From Mycobacterium lehmannii (GTDB taxonomy: Bacteria > Actinomycetota > Actinomycetes > Mycobacteriales > Mycobacteriaceae): 64,000 bases of DNA. The position numbers and the translations under genes were made by a program. The stretch lies in the NCBI RefSeq assembly GCF_002245535.1, contig NZ_NKCN01000005.1, positions 186,001 to 250,000 of the forward strand. Direction: 5' to 3'. This document shows, piece after piece, positions 1 to 8,819 of this stretch. The first letter of the stretch is position 1, and each line of letters begins with the position of its first letter. The notes beneath the pieces were generated by a model. That model was given only the letters and a program-made list of their open reading frames with translations. It had not been told where the DNA came from and did not search any database.

Positions 1-75
1 CTCGGTGAAGTCGCGGCCCCATTTCCCCCACGGGTGCATACCGGCGCCGAGGATGTACAGCGGTTCAGGACTCAT
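1..75 (-). CDS. Thiolase / lipid-transfer protein, N-terminal fragment
   Basis: Only the first 25 codons are inside the window, reading MSPEPLYILGAGMHPWGKWG and onward. This start is typical of the thiolase-fold proteins that mycobacterial genomes call acetyl-CoA acetyltransferase or non-specific lipid-transfer protein. The ATG overlaps the stop of the upstream OB-fold gene in an ATGA junction, so the two are translationally coupled. The same pair precedes polA in M. tuberculosis (Rv1627c-Rv1628c). Such thiolase/OB-fold pairs act in degradation of steroid or fatty acyl-CoA side chains; that role is inferred here from family, neighbour and the upstream KstR-like operator. Catalytic residues lie outside the window. 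Confidence 0.75.
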   Translation of the reverse strand, partial: MSPEPLYILGAGMHPWGKWGRDFTE

Positions 76-509
76 GACGCAGGCCTCCATGCGTAAACGA
101 CGCGTTCGACGCCGTCGTCGTCGACGAACAGCGGCATCGTGGTCAGTTCCATCTCCATCCCGACCTTCAGGTCGGCGGCCAGTGTTCCTTCGACGACCTT
201 GCCGAGCACGATCAGGCCCTCGTCGGCGAGCTGCACCGCGGCAACGGCGAAGGGCTCGAAGGGATCCGGCGCCGGATACGGGGGCGGGGGAGCGTAACGG
301 TTCTCGGTATAGCTCCACAGGGTTCCGCGCCGCGACAGCGGCACCTGCGCCAGTTCGTCACCGTCGCACGCCGGGTTGGGGCAGTTGTTGGCGCGGGGCG
401 GGAACACATAGGTGCCGCACTGGTGGCACTTGCCCCCGATCAGGTAGGGCGCTCCGGATCCGTCGGTGGCGAACCAACCGTCGATCGCGGGCTGAGTGGA
501 AGCTGACAC
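72..509 (-). CDS. Zn-ribbon/OB-fold protein (DUF35), thiolase partner
   Basis: 145 aa. The N-terminal rubredoxin-like zinc ribbon shows CHQC near residue 28 and CPNPAC near residue 42. An OB-fold follows from about residue 55 (GTLWSYTENRY, then a hydrophobic strand around IVLGKVVEG). This is the ChsH2/DUF35 architecture. Family members bind a thiolase or MaoC-like partner and help it handle acyl-CoA substrates. The gene corresponds to Rv1628c and is coupled (ATGA) to the thiolase fragment downstream. A KstR-type palindrome 28-49 bp upstream of the start suggests cholesterol-responsive control. Confidence 0.88.
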   Translation of the reverse strand: MSASTQPAIDGWFATDGSGAPYLIGGKCHQCGTYVFPPRANNCPNPACDGDELAQVPLSRRGTLWSYTENRYAPPPPYPAPDPFEPFAVAAVQLADEGLIVLGKVVEGTLAADLKVGMEMELTTMPLFVDDDGVERVVYAWRPAS

Positions 510-536
510 CCGCTCAGAGTACCGAGTCGTCTGGCA

Positions 537-558
537 GAACTGAAACGTGTTCCAGTTC
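537..558. promoter_or_regulatory. KstR-like operator
   Basis: The core TGAAACGTGTTCCA (541-554) fits the published KstR consensus TNNAACNNGTTNNA at every fixed position. The dyad extends outward as GAAC/GTTC, giving 18 of 22 symmetric positions over 537-558. It lies 28 bp before the OB-fold gene start, the usual place for a repressor. KstR is the TetR-family repressor of mycobacterial steroid catabolism. Binding is inferred from sequence only. Confidence 0.7.
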
Positions 559-673
559 AGTGGGACGTGGGGTCTGACCGTCGTGAGCGTGCGAATTCAT
601 CCGACCGCGCCGGCGAGTCGCGGATGAAACCGCACATTCACGGGCCACCTTGCCGGTCGCGGCGGTGGCCTTG

Positions 674-696
674 ATGTCGGCGGCGGTGCCTAGAGT
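674..696 (+). promoter_or_regulatory. polA promoter, weak PafBC-type element with leaderless -10
   Basis: The -10 hexamer TAGAGT (691-696) ends 7 nt before the polA GTG, as in mycobacterial leaderless genes. Exactly 8 bp further upstream is ATGTCGGCG (674-682). It matches the PafBC-associated TTGTCRGTG at 7 of 9 positions and keeps the TGTCGG core. The -10 call is stronger than the PafBC call. Confidence 0.5.
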
Positions 697-703
697 TAGG
701 TCC

Positions 704-3433
704 GTGAGCCCTGCCACCACCGCCACCGCCAAGAAGGCGGCGTCCCAGCCGACGGACCAGAAGCCGACATTGATGTTGCTCGACGGCAATTCCCTGGCAT
801 ACCGGGCGTTCTACGCACTGCCCGCCGAGAACTTCAAGACCCAGGGCGGGCTCACCACCAACGCGGTGTACGGCTTCACCGCCATGCTGATCAACCTCCT
901 GCGCGACGAGCAGCCCAGCCACATCGCCGCCGCTTTCGACGTGTCACGCCAAACGTTTCGCGTGGACAAGTACCCCGAGTACAAGGCCGGCCGCTCGTCG
1001 ACGCCCGATGAGTTCCGCGGCCAGATCGACATCACCAAGGAGGTGCTCGGCGCGCTGGGCATCACCGTGCTCGCCGAACCGGGCTTCGAGGCCGACGACA
1101 TCATCGCCACCCTGGCCACGCAGGCCGAGCAGGGCGGCTACCGGGTCCTGGTGGTCTCCGGCGACCGTGACTCGCTGCAGTTGGTCAGCGATGACGTCAC
1201 AGTGCTGTACCCGCGCAAGGGCGTCAGCGAGCTGACGCGGTTCACCCCGGAGGCGGTACTGGAGAAGTACGGCTTGACTCCGCAGCAGTACCCGGACTTC
1301 GCGGCGCTGCGCGGCGACCCCAGCGACAACCTGCCCGGCATCCCCGGCGTCGGTGAGAAGACGGCGACCAAGTGGATCGCGGAGTTCGGCTCGCTGCAGG
1401 CGTTGGTCGACAACGTAGACACCGTCAAGGGAAAGGTCGGTGACGCGTTGCGGGCCAACCTGTCCAGCGTCGTGCTCAATCGGGAACTGACCGATCTGGT
1501 CAGGGACGTCCCGCTGCCGCAAACCCCCGACACCCTGCGCATGCAGCCGTGGGACCGCGACCAGATCCACCGGCTGTTCGACGACCTGGAGTTCCGCGTT
1601 CTGCGCGATCGGCTGTTCGACACGCTGGCCTCGGCGGATCCCGAGGTCGACCAGGGCTTCGACGTCCGCGGCGGGGCGCTGGAAGCGGGGGAGCTGGCCG
1701 CGTGGCTGGCCGAGCACAGTTCGGGCAAGCGGTTCGGGCTGGCCGTCGTCGGCACGCACCTGGCGTTCGACGCGGACGCGACGGCGCTGGGTATCGTCGC
1801 CGCCGACGGCGAAGGGCGCTACATCGACACCGCCACGTTGACCGAGGACGACGAGGCCGCCCTCGCCTCGTGGCTCGCCGACCCCGGCCCGCCCAAAGCG
1901 CTGCACGAAGCCAAGCTGGCGATGCACGACCTCGAAGGCCGCGGCTGGAAGCTCGCCGGCGTCACGTCGGACACCGCGCTGGCGGCGTACCTCGTGCGGC
2001 CAGGGCAGCGCAGTTTCGCGCTCGACGACCTCTCGCTGCGTTATCTCAAGCGTGAACTGCGCGCTGAAAACCCGGAGCAACAACAACTTTCGCTGCTCGA
2101 CGACAATGACGGCGTCGACGACCAGGCCGTGCAGACCGTGATACTGCGAGCCAGCGCGGTGATGGACCTGGCCGACGCGCTCGACGAGGAACTCGCCCGC
2201 ATCGACTCGCTCGCTCTGCTCAACAACATGGAGTTGCCGGTGCAGCGGGTGCTGGCCGAGATGGAGACCGCGGGCATCGCGGTGGACCTCGAGCAACTGG
2301 GGCAGCTGCAGAGCGAGTTCGCCGACCACATCCGCGACGCGGCCGAGGCGGCGTACGCGGTGATCGGTAAGCAGATCAACCTCGGCTCGCCGAAGCAGCT
2401 GCAGGTGGTGCTGTTCGACGAGCTGGAGATGCCCAAGACCAAGCGCACGAAGACCGGGTACACCACCGACGCGGACGCGCTGCAATCCCTGTTCGACAAG
2501 ACCGGCCACCCGTTCCTGCAACATCTGCTGACCCACCGCGATGCGACGCGGTTGAAGGTCACCGTCGACGGGCTGCTCAATTCGGTGGCGTCCGACGGCC
2601 GCATTCACACCACCTTCAACCAGACGATCGCGGCCACCGGGCGGTTGTCGTCGACCGAGCCGAATCTGCAGAACATCCCGATCCGCACCGACGCCGGCCG
2701 CCGGATCCGCGACGCGTTCGTGGTGGGCAAGGGTTACGCGGAGTTGATGACCGCGGACTACAGCCAGATCGAGATGCGCATCATGGCGCACCTGTCCAAG
2801 GACGAGGGCCTCATCGAAGCTTTCAACACGGGCGAGGACCTCCACTCGTTCGTCGCATCGCGGGCGTTCTCGGTGCCGATCGACGAGGTCAACGCCGAAC
2901 TGCGGCGCCGCGTCAAGGCGATGTCGTACGGGCTGGCCTACGGGCTGAGCGCCTACGGGCTGGCCGCTCAGCTCAAGATCTCCACCGAAGAAGCCAAGGT
3001 CCAGATGGAGCAGTACTTCGACCGCTTCGGCGGGGTGCGCGACTACCTGCGCAACGTGGTGGACCAGGCGCGCAAGGACGGCTACACATCGACGGTGTTC
3101 GGCAGGCGGCGCTATCTGCCGGAATTGGACAGCAGCAACCGCAACGTCCGCGAGGCCGCCGAGCGTGCAGCGCTCAACGCGCCGATCCAGGGCAGCGCGG
3201 CCGACATCATCAAGGTCGCGATGATCAACGTCGACACGGCGCTCAAGGAAGCGGGGCTGAAGTCGCGGATGCTGCTGCAGGTGCACGACGAGCTGCTGTT
3301 CGAGGTCGCCGACGGTGAGCGCGACGCGGTCGAGGCGCTGGTCCGCGAGCAGATGGGCAACGCTTACCCGCTTGACGTGCCGCTCGAGGTCAGCGTCGGT
3401 TACGGCCGCAGCTGGGACGCCGCAGCCCACTAG
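704..3433 (+). CDS. polA: DNA polymerase I
   Basis: 909 aa from GTG 704 (SPATTATAKKAAS...), matching the N-terminus of other mycobacterial PolA proteins. The in-frame ATG 18 codons upstream would put extra residues before the conserved start. Order of domains: 5'-3' exonuclease (about 20-310, LLDGNSLAYRAF, GDRDSLQLV), a proofreading-like domain that lacks the usual acidic residues in this family (about 330-510), then the family A polymerase (about 540-909). Motif A is DYSQIEMR with Asp685; motif C is VHDE at 860-863. The enzyme fills gaps in excision repair and removes Okazaki primers. The -10 hexamer lies 7 nt upstream, so the mRNA is probably leaderless. Confidence 0.97.
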   Translation: MSPATTATAKKAASQPTDQKPTLMLLDGNSLAYRAFYALPAENFKTQGGLTTNAVYGFTAMLINLLRDEQPSHIAAAFDVSRQTFRVDKYPEYKAGRSSTPDEFRGQIDITKEVLGALGITVLAEPGFEADDIIATLATQAEQGGYRVLVVSGDRDSLQLVSDDVTVLYPRKGVSELTRFTPEAVLEKYGLTPQQYPDFAALRGDPSDNLPGIPGVGEKTATKWIAEFGSLQALVDNVDTVKGKVGDALRANLSSVVLNRELTDLVRDVPLPQTPDTLRMQPWDRDQIHRLFDDLEFRVLRDRLFDTLASADPEVDQGFDVRGGALEAGELAAWLAEHSSGKRFGLAVVGTHLAFDADATALGIVAADGEGRYIDTATLTEDDEAALASWLADPGPPKALHEAKLAMHDLEGRGWKLAGVTSDTALAAYLVRPGQRSFALDDLSLRYLKRELRAENPEQQQLSLLDDNDGVDDQAVQTVILRASAVMDLADALDEELARIDSLALLNNMELPVQRVLAEMETAGIAVDLEQLGQLQSEFADHIRDAAEAAYAVIGKQINLGSPKQLQVVLFDELEMPKTKRTKTGYTTDADALQSLFDKTGHPFLQHLLTHRDATRLKVTVDGLLNSVASDGRIHTTFNQTIAATGRLSSTEPNLQNIPIRTDAGRRIRDAFVVGKGYAELMTADYSQIEMRIMAHLSKDEGLIEAFNTGEDLHSFVASRAFSVPIDEVNAELRRRVKAMSYGLAYGLSAYGLAAQLKISTEEAKVQMEQYFDRFGGVRDYLRNVVDQARKDGYTSTVFGRRRYLPELDSSNRNVREAAERAALNAPIQGSAADIIKVAMINVDTALKEAGLKSRMLLQVHDELLFEVADGERDAVEALVREQMGNAYPLDVPLEVSVGYGRSWDAAAH

Positions 3434-3473
3434 CGAGCCGGTCGTCGGGTACGGTCCGACACGGGCGCGTGTG

Positions 3474-4733
3474 ATGGACAACAAGACCACAGACGACGAG
3501 ATCCGGTTCCTGGCCCGACTGGGCGCGGCCATGGCCGCGGCGAATTACCCGGTGACCTTGATCCGGCAGATGCTGGGCCGCGCCTCCGCCGCGTACGGCG
3601 TCCCCACCGAAGTGATCGTGCTACCCAACACCGTGCAGGTCGTGGGCCCGGCGACCGGCTCGGGAACGATCGTCAAGTCGGCCCATCTGGACCGCGATGT
3701 GCGTTTCGACCAAGCTTTCCCGTTGGCGCGCTTGGTTTCCAACGCCATGCGCGGCGCGATCGATCCCGCAGAGGGAGACACCGAACTCGACCGCATCCTG
3801 GCCTCGCGGCCCCGGTTCCGGCCGTGGATGACCGTACTCGGCTACGGAGTGTGGAGCGCCGGTCTGGGGCTGGTGCTCGAGCCCACACCGCTGAACCTGC
3901 TCGGCGCCACCGTGCTCGGTGTGATGGTCGGGATTTTCGCCATGGTGGGGCAGCGCTTCGGTGTGCTCGCCCAGCTGCTGCCGGTTGTCAGCGCTTTCTC
4001 CGTGGCCGCGGTGAGTATCGCCGTCGCCGAGTACCTCGGGCTCGACCACATCGGGCTGCGCGCGCTGATCCCCCCGCTGGCGATGTTCCTGCCCGGTGCC
4101 GCGATCACTCTGGCGGTCATCGAGGTCACCGCCCGAGATGCGGTGTCGGGTTCCAGTCGGCTGGTGGCCGGGTTCGCGCAATTGGCCCAGTTGGTGTTCG
4201 GAATCCTCATCGCCGCCCAGCTGCTCGGCGAGGACGTATCGCATCTGAGCGCCGAGCCGTTGAACAAACTGGGGCCGTGGGCCCCGTGGCTGGGGGTCGC
4301 GGTCTACGCCGTCGGCGTCATGCTGTTTCTCGGGCCGCCGACGTCGTTTCTGCCGTGGCTGCTGCTGGTCGCTTACGCCGCCTTCATCGCCCAGTACCTC
4401 GGCGACTTGGTGCTGGGCAGCTACGCGAGCGGCTTCTGTGGCGGCGTGGTGCTGACCGTGGCTGCACTGCTGATGAGCCGGTACCGCAGCGCGCCGCCGG
4501 CGCTCACGATGATTCTGCCCGGCTTCTGGCTCCTGGTCCCAGGCTCGATGGGGTTGATCGGAATCGCCGAGTTGTTCGGCGCTGACGGCGACTCCGCGCT
4601 GGGGGTGACATTCATCTCGATGATCTCGGTCGCGCTCGGTCTGCAGGCCGGCCTGGTGTTGTGGCAAGCGTTCCGGCGCCCCGGGGGCTGGCGGCGGCGT
4701 AGGCGGCGACCTGGTCAGCGCCCGCCGCGATAA
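3474..4733 (+). CDS. ThrE-family threonine/serine exporter-like membrane protein
   Basis: About 419 aa starting MDNKTTDDEIRFLARLGAAM; a GTG one codon earlier is an equal alternative. The N-terminal 110 residues form the soluble DUF1212 domain (MLGRASAAYGVPTEVIVLPN). About ten hydrophobic segments follow, from the one beginning MTVLGYGVWSAGLGLVLE, ending in a short Arg-rich tail. This is the ThrE/DUF1212-DUF3815 architecture of Corynebacterium ThrE, which exports threonine and serine. The substrate is unproven here. It follows polA by 40 bp and overlaps the convergent PrsW gene by 19 bp at its 3' end. Confidence 0.78.
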   Translation: MDNKTTDDEIRFLARLGAAMAAANYPVTLIRQMLGRASAAYGVPTEVIVLPNTVQVVGPATGSGTIVKSAHLDRDVRFDQAFPLARLVSNAMRGAIDPAEGDTELDRILASRPRFRPWMTVLGYGVWSAGLGLVLEPTPLNLLGATVLGVMVGIFAMVGQRFGVLAQLLPVVSAFSVAAVSIAVAEYLGLDHIGLRALIPPLAMFLPGAAITLAVIEVTARDAVSGSSRLVAGFAQLAQLVFGILIAAQLLGEDVSHLSAEPLNKLGPWAPWLGVAVYAVGVMLFLGPPTSFLPWLLLVAYAAFIAQYLGDLVLGSYASGFCGGVVLTVAALLMSRYRSAPPALTMILPGFWLLVPGSMGLIGIAELFGADGDSALGVTFISMISVALGLQAGLVLWQAFRRPGGWRRRRRRPGQRPPR

Positions 4734-5878
4734 CCGGCCATCGCCTGCAGTACCGGCGCAGCCGCGCGGGCGGCGTAGAGCGCGTGGGTCTCCTCGACCA
4801 GCATCGCCTGCACCCGCGGATCGCCGAACCCGCGGTCGATGCGGTCGCGCACAAACGCCAACTCGACGACCTGGCCGGCGAACCGTTTGACCGCGTTGCG
4901 GGCGGGGCGCCCTCCCTGGCGGGCGGCCTGGGCGAGCGCCAGCTTGCGGTGCCGCAGCGAGCCCAGCCAGGTGGCCTCGGCGGGTGTGACGAGGCCGGCC
5001 TGCACCATGCCGGGCAGCTTGCTGGCGACAATCGCCTGCTCACGACGGCGACTCTGCACGCCCAGGACGATCGCCAGCGCGAACAGCGGCATCATCCAGT
5101 ACAGGTAAACCCCGAGATACCACTCGACGCCCAGCAGCGACGAACCGTTCCAGAGTGCGTGGGTGAACACCGCAGCCAGGTAGCCCAGCAGAACGGCGCC
5201 GGCCTTGGCGGATGCGTCGCGGCGGTGCAGGGCGAAGTAGACGCCGATCCCGAAGAACGTGGTGAACAGTGAATGCGCGAACGGCGCCATGACCAGTCGT
5301 AGCGCGGCTGTCAGCAGCGAGTCGCCGAGCGATTCACCGCTGGCGATGTAGAGGATGTCCTCAAGCCAGGCGAATCCCGCACCGACCAACCCCGCGTAGA
5401 CCAGGCAGTCCGTCAGGGAATTCAGCTCGCGGCGGCGCCGGCCGGTCATCATGACCAACAGGAACGCGCCCTTGGCCGCTTCCTCGATGACCGGGGCGAT
5501 GACCACCACCGAGACCGCGCTGACCCCCTCGGCGTCACCCCTCACAATCAACGACTCGAGGTAGAGGCCGAGGATCACCGACAGCACCACCGCGACCGAG
5601 GCGCCCCACAGGAACGCGAAGGCCAACAACCGCGGCGGTTCGGGCTCGAAGCGGTCGAGCCACACGTAGGCCAGAACCACGACCACCATGGCCAGGCTCG
5701 ACAGCACCAGCCCGATCCCCGCCCCGATGGGATTGAGAGCGGTCAGCCCGATGATGATGAGCCCGACCACGGTGGCAAGCAGAATGAGCACCGCCAACGG
5801 CGCCCCGACCCTGCGGACCTTGCGTTGAAACGGCGGAGCAGGCAGCCAGGGGTGATGTGGGGCGCCGGGATGTGACAC
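4715..5878 (-). CDS. PrsW-family intramembrane metalloprotease
   Basis: 387 aa from a GTG start. About nine membrane segments lie between residues 25 and 270, with a soluble helical C-terminus of some 110 residues. Family metal-site motifs are visible: EEAAKG (Glu-Glu-x-x-Lys), FAHSLFT and FTHALWNG, each in or next to a membrane helix. PrsW proteins cut membrane proteins such as anti-sigma factors in Bacillus. The substrate in mycobacteria is unknown. The gene diverges from rpsA across a 194 bp gap and meets the ThrE-like gene tail to tail. Confidence 0.85.
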   Translation of the reverse strand: MSHPGAPHHPWLPAPPFQRKVRRVGAPLAVLILLATVVGLIIIGLTALNPIGAGIGLVLSSLAMVVVVLAYVWLDRFEPEPPRLLAFAFLWGASVAVVLSVILGLYLESLIVRGDAEGVSAVSVVVIAPVIEEAAKGAFLLVMMTGRRRRELNSLTDCLVYAGLVGAGFAWLEDILYIASGESLGDSLLTAALRLVMAPFAHSLFTTFFGIGVYFALHRRDASAKAGAVLLGYLAAVFTHALWNGSSLLGVEWYLGVYLYWMMPLFALAIVLGVQSRRREQAIVASKLPGMVQAGLVTPAEATWLGSLRHRKLALAQAARQGGRPARNAVKRFAGQVVELAFVRDRIDRGFGDPRVQAMLVEETHALYAARAAAPVLQAMAGYRGGR

Positions 5879-6040
5879 CTGAGCAGACTAGCGGCCGGTG
5901 GGGACCGAGTTTGTCCAGCATGTGCCCAGTCGAGTAGCCTCTACGGGTACCTGTCTGTGGTTTTCGTCATCTTCTGCGGCGGGTACAGAGCACGATGTCG
6001 GCGCCCGCGCCGAGCCAATAACTCGAATGTCCTAAGTCCC

Positions 6041-6061
6041 TACGATCAAACCTGTCCGGAG
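6041..6061 (+). promoter_or_regulatory. Probable rpsA -10 element and Shine-Dalgarno
   Basis: TACGAT (6041-6046) is a good -10 hexamer. Transcription from about 6053 would give a short leader that holds CGGAG (6057-6061) 11 nt before the rpsA ATG. Confidence 0.45.
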
Positions 6062-6072
6062 CAACCCACCAC

Positions 6073-7518
6073 ATGCCAAGTCCCTCCGTCACCTCGCCGC
6101 AAGTAGCCGTCAACGACATCGGCTCGAGCGAGGACTTTCTCGCCGCCATCGACAAGACCATCAAGTACTTCAACGATGGCGACATCGTCGAGGGAACCAT
6201 CGTCAAGGTCGACCGGGACGAAGTCCTGCTCGACATCGGTTACAAGACCGAAGGCGTCATCCCGTCCCGAGAACTTTCCATCAAGCACGACGTCGACCCC
6301 AACGAGGTCGTTTCCGTGGGCGATGAGGTCGAAGCCCTGGTCCTCACCAAGGAGGACAAAGAAGGCCGTCTGATCCTGTCCAAGAAGCGCGCTCAGTACG
6401 AGCGGGCCTGGGGCACCATCGAAGAGCTCAAGGAGAAGGACGAGGCCGTCAAGGGCACCGTCATCGAGGTCGTCAAGGGCGGCCTGATCCTCGACATCGG
6501 CCTGCGCGGCTTCCTGCCCGCGTCGCTGGTCGAGATGCGTCGCGTCCGCGATCTGCAGCCGTATATCGGCAAGGAGATCGAGGCCAAGATCATCGAGCTC
6601 GACAAGAACCGCAATAACGTCGTGCTGAGCCGCCGCGCATGGCTGGAGCAGACCCAGTCCGAGGTCCGCAGCGAGTTCCTCAACCAGCTCACCAAGGGCG
6701 CCATCCGCAAGGGTGTCGTGTCTTCCATCGTCAACTTCGGCGCCTTCGTCGACCTCGGCGGCGTCGATGGCCTGGTGCACGTCTCGGAGCTGTCGTGGAA
6801 GCACATCGACCACCCGTCCGAGGTTGTCAACGTCGGCGACGAGGTCACCGTCGAGGTGCTCGACGTGGACATGGACCGCGAGCGGGTTTCGTTGTCGCTC
6901 AAGGCGACTCAGGAAGACCCGTGGCGGCACTTCGCCCGCACCCACGCGATCGGCCAGATCGTGCCGGGCAAGGTCACCAAGCTGGTCCCGTTCGGTGCGT
7001 TCGTCCGCGTCGAGGAGGGCATCGAGGGCCTGGTGCACATCTCCGAGCTGTCCGAGCGCCACGTCGAGGTCCCGGATCAGGTGGTCCAGGTCGGCGACGA
7101 CGCGATGGTCAAGGTGATCGACATCGACCTGGAGCGTCGCCGTATCTCGCTGAGCCTGAAGCAGGCCAACGAGGACTACACCGAGGAGTTCGACCCCAGC
7201 AAGTACGGCATGGCCGACAGCTACGACGAGCAGGGCAACTACATCTTCCCGGAGGGCTTCGACTCCGAGACCAACGAATGGCTCGAGGGTTTCGAGAAGC
7301 AGCGTGAGGAGTGGGAGTCCCGCTACGCCGAGGCCGAGCGCCGACACAAGATGCACACCGCGCAGATGGAGAAGTTCGCCGCTGCTGAAGCAGAAGCTGT
7401 TGAGGCGTCGGGTTCCAGGTCCAACGGCGCTTCGCGCGGCGAGGAGTCCGCAGGCGGCTCGCTGGCCAGCGACGCCCAGCTCGCGGCGCTGCGTGAGAAG
7501 CTCGCAGGCAACGCCTAA
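6073..7518 (+). CDS. rpsA: 30S ribosomal protein S1
   Basis: 481 aa, the same length as M. tuberculosis RpsA and nearly identical over the first 430 residues. Four S1 RNA-binding repeats lie at about 36-105, 123-188, 209-277 and 294-363; the last two carry the paired motifs GLVHVSELSWKH and GLVHISELSERH. The acidic, low-complexity tail after about residue 430 is the variable part. S1 brings mRNA to the 30S subunit. In M. tuberculosis this C-terminal tail has been discussed as a site affected in pyrazinamide resistance. The gene ends in a strong terminator before coaE. Confidence 0.98.
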   Translation: MPSPSVTSPQVAVNDIGSSEDFLAAIDKTIKYFNDGDIVEGTIVKVDRDEVLLDIGYKTEGVIPSRELSIKHDVDPNEVVSVGDEVEALVLTKEDKEGRLILSKKRAQYERAWGTIEELKEKDEAVKGTVIEVVKGGLILDIGLRGFLPASLVEMRRVRDLQPYIGKEIEAKIIELDKNRNNVVLSRRAWLEQTQSEVRSEFLNQLTKGAIRKGVVSSIVNFGAFVDLGGVDGLVHVSELSWKHIDHPSEVVNVGDEVTVEVLDVDMDRERVSLSLKATQEDPWRHFARTHAIGQIVPGKVTKLVPFGAFVRVEEGIEGLVHISELSERHVEVPDQVVQVGDDAMVKVIDIDLERRRISLSLKQANEDYTEEFDPSKYGMADSYDEQGNYIFPEGFDSETNEWLEGFEKQREEWESRYAEAERRHKMHTAQMEKFAAAEAEAVEASGSRSNGASRGEESAGGSLASDAQLAALREKLAGNA

Positions 7519-7530
7519 CTCGTAACGACC

Positions 7531-7561
7531 GAAGGCCCCGGCTCACCGAGCCGGGGCCTTC
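7531..7561 (+). terminator. rpsA intrinsic terminator (no U-tract)
   Basis: A perfect 14-bp stem (7531-7544 pairing with 7548-7561) closes on a 3-nt ACC loop, 12 bp after the rpsA stop. The stem is GC-rich and no T-run follows, as in many mycobacterial I-shaped terminators. Confidence 0.88.
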
Positions 7562-7591
7562 GCCGTCGAGCGGCCCTGACAGACTGGTGCG

Positions 7592-8803
7592 GTGCTGCGC
7601 ATTGGGCTGTCCGGCGGTATCGGCGCCGGAAAATCGACCGTGTCTTCGACGTTCAGTGATCTGGGCGGAATCGTCGTCGACGGTGACGTGATCGCCCGCG
7701 AGGTCGTCGAACCGGGGACCGAAGGGTTGGCCAAGCTCGTCGACGCGTTCGGCAGGGAGATCCTGCACGACGACGGCGCCTTGAACCGTCCCGCGCTGGC
7801 AGCGATCGCGTTCAGCGACGAACAGAAGCGTCAAACCCTCAACGGGATCGTGCATCCGCTGGTGGCCCACCGCCGGTCCGAGCTCATCGCGGCCGCGGCC
7901 GAGGACGCCGTGATCATCGAGGACATCCCGCTACTCGTCGAATCCGGTATGGCTCCGATGTTTCCGTTGGTGGTCATCGTCCACGCCGACGAGGAGGTGC
8001 GGGTGAGACGCCTTCTCGAGCACCGCGGCTTCACCGAAGAGGACGCCCGGGCGCGGATCGCCGCGCAGGCCACCGAGGAGCAGCGTCGTGCCGTTGCCGA
8101 CGTCTGGCTCGACAACTCGGGCACCGCGGGTGAACTGGTCGAGAAGGCCCGCGCGCTGTGGCACGAGCGGATCCTGCCGTTCGCGCACAACCTGCACGAA
8201 AAGCAGCAGGCACACTCCAAGCCGGTCCTGGTGCCCTTCGACCCGAATTGGCCCGAGCAGGCGCGGCGCATCGTGGCTCGGCTCAACACCGCATGCGGGC
8301 ACCGCGCCGTCCGCGTCGACCACGTCGGCTCCACGGCGGTGCCGGGGATGGACGCCAAGGACGTGATCGACGTCCAGGTGACGGTCGCCTCGCTCGCGGA
8401 TGCCGATGAACTGGACGACGCGCTGACCGGCGCGGGTTACGTGCGCGGGCAGGCCACTGCGGGCGTCGCCAGGCCGGATGCCCGCAGCACGGTTGCCGAG
8501 TTCGATCATTCGAACGATGATGCGTTGTGGCACAAGCGTATTTACTGCTCGGCCGATCCGGGGCGGCCGACCAACGTTCACATCAGCGTCGACGGATGGC
8601 CGGGCCAGCAGTTCGCATTGCTGTTCGTGGACTGGATGCGTGCCAATCCCGGCGTCCAGGCCGACTACCTCGCGTTGAAGCGGCGCGTCGCCGAGGAGGG
8701 GCACGTACACACGGGCGCCTATGCCGACGCGAAGGAGCCCTGGTTCCTCGACGCCTACCGGCGTGCGTGGGAGTGGGCCGATGCCACCGGGTGGCGGCCG
8801 TGA
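7592..8803 (+). CDS. coaE: Dephospho-CoA kinase fused to a GrpB/UPF0157 domain
   Basis: 403 aa from GTG 7592. The N-terminal 200 residues are dephospho-CoA kinase, with P-loop GLSGGIGAGKST near residues 4-15 and DGDVIARE near 31. This enzyme does the last step of coenzyme A synthesis, phosphorylating the ribose 3'-OH. Residues 210-400 form a GrpB (UPF0157) nucleotidyltransferase-fold domain (VRVDHVGSTAVPGM, DVQVTV). The fusion is typical of mycobacterial CoaE (Rv1631). In other bacteria the kinase stands alone, and the role of the second domain is still unclear. Confidence 0.96.
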   Translation: MLRIGLSGGIGAGKSTVSSTFSDLGGIVVDGDVIAREVVEPGTEGLAKLVDAFGREILHDDGALNRPALAAIAFSDEQKRQTLNGIVHPLVAHRRSELIAAAAEDAVIIEDIPLLVESGMAPMFPLVVIVHADEEVRVRRLLEHRGFTEEDARARIAAQATEEQRRAVADVWLDNSGTAGELVEKARALWHERILPFAHNLHEKQQAHSKPVLVPFDPNWPEQARRIVARLNTACGHRAVRVDHVGSTAVPGMDAKDVIDVQVTVASLADADELDDALTGAGYVRGQATAGVARPDARSTVAEFDHSNDDALWHKRIYCSADPGRPTNVHISVDGWPGQQFALLFVDWMRANPGVQADYLALKRRVAEEGHVHTGAYADAKEPWFLDAYRRAWEWADATGWRP

Positions 8804-8819
8804 GGCGTTACGTGAGGCG

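Noticed and set aside
944..3532. 862-aa open frame antisense to polA
   Set aside because: Shadow frame of a GC-rich gene; Arg/Val/Gln-rich composition without domains, while polA is unmistakable.
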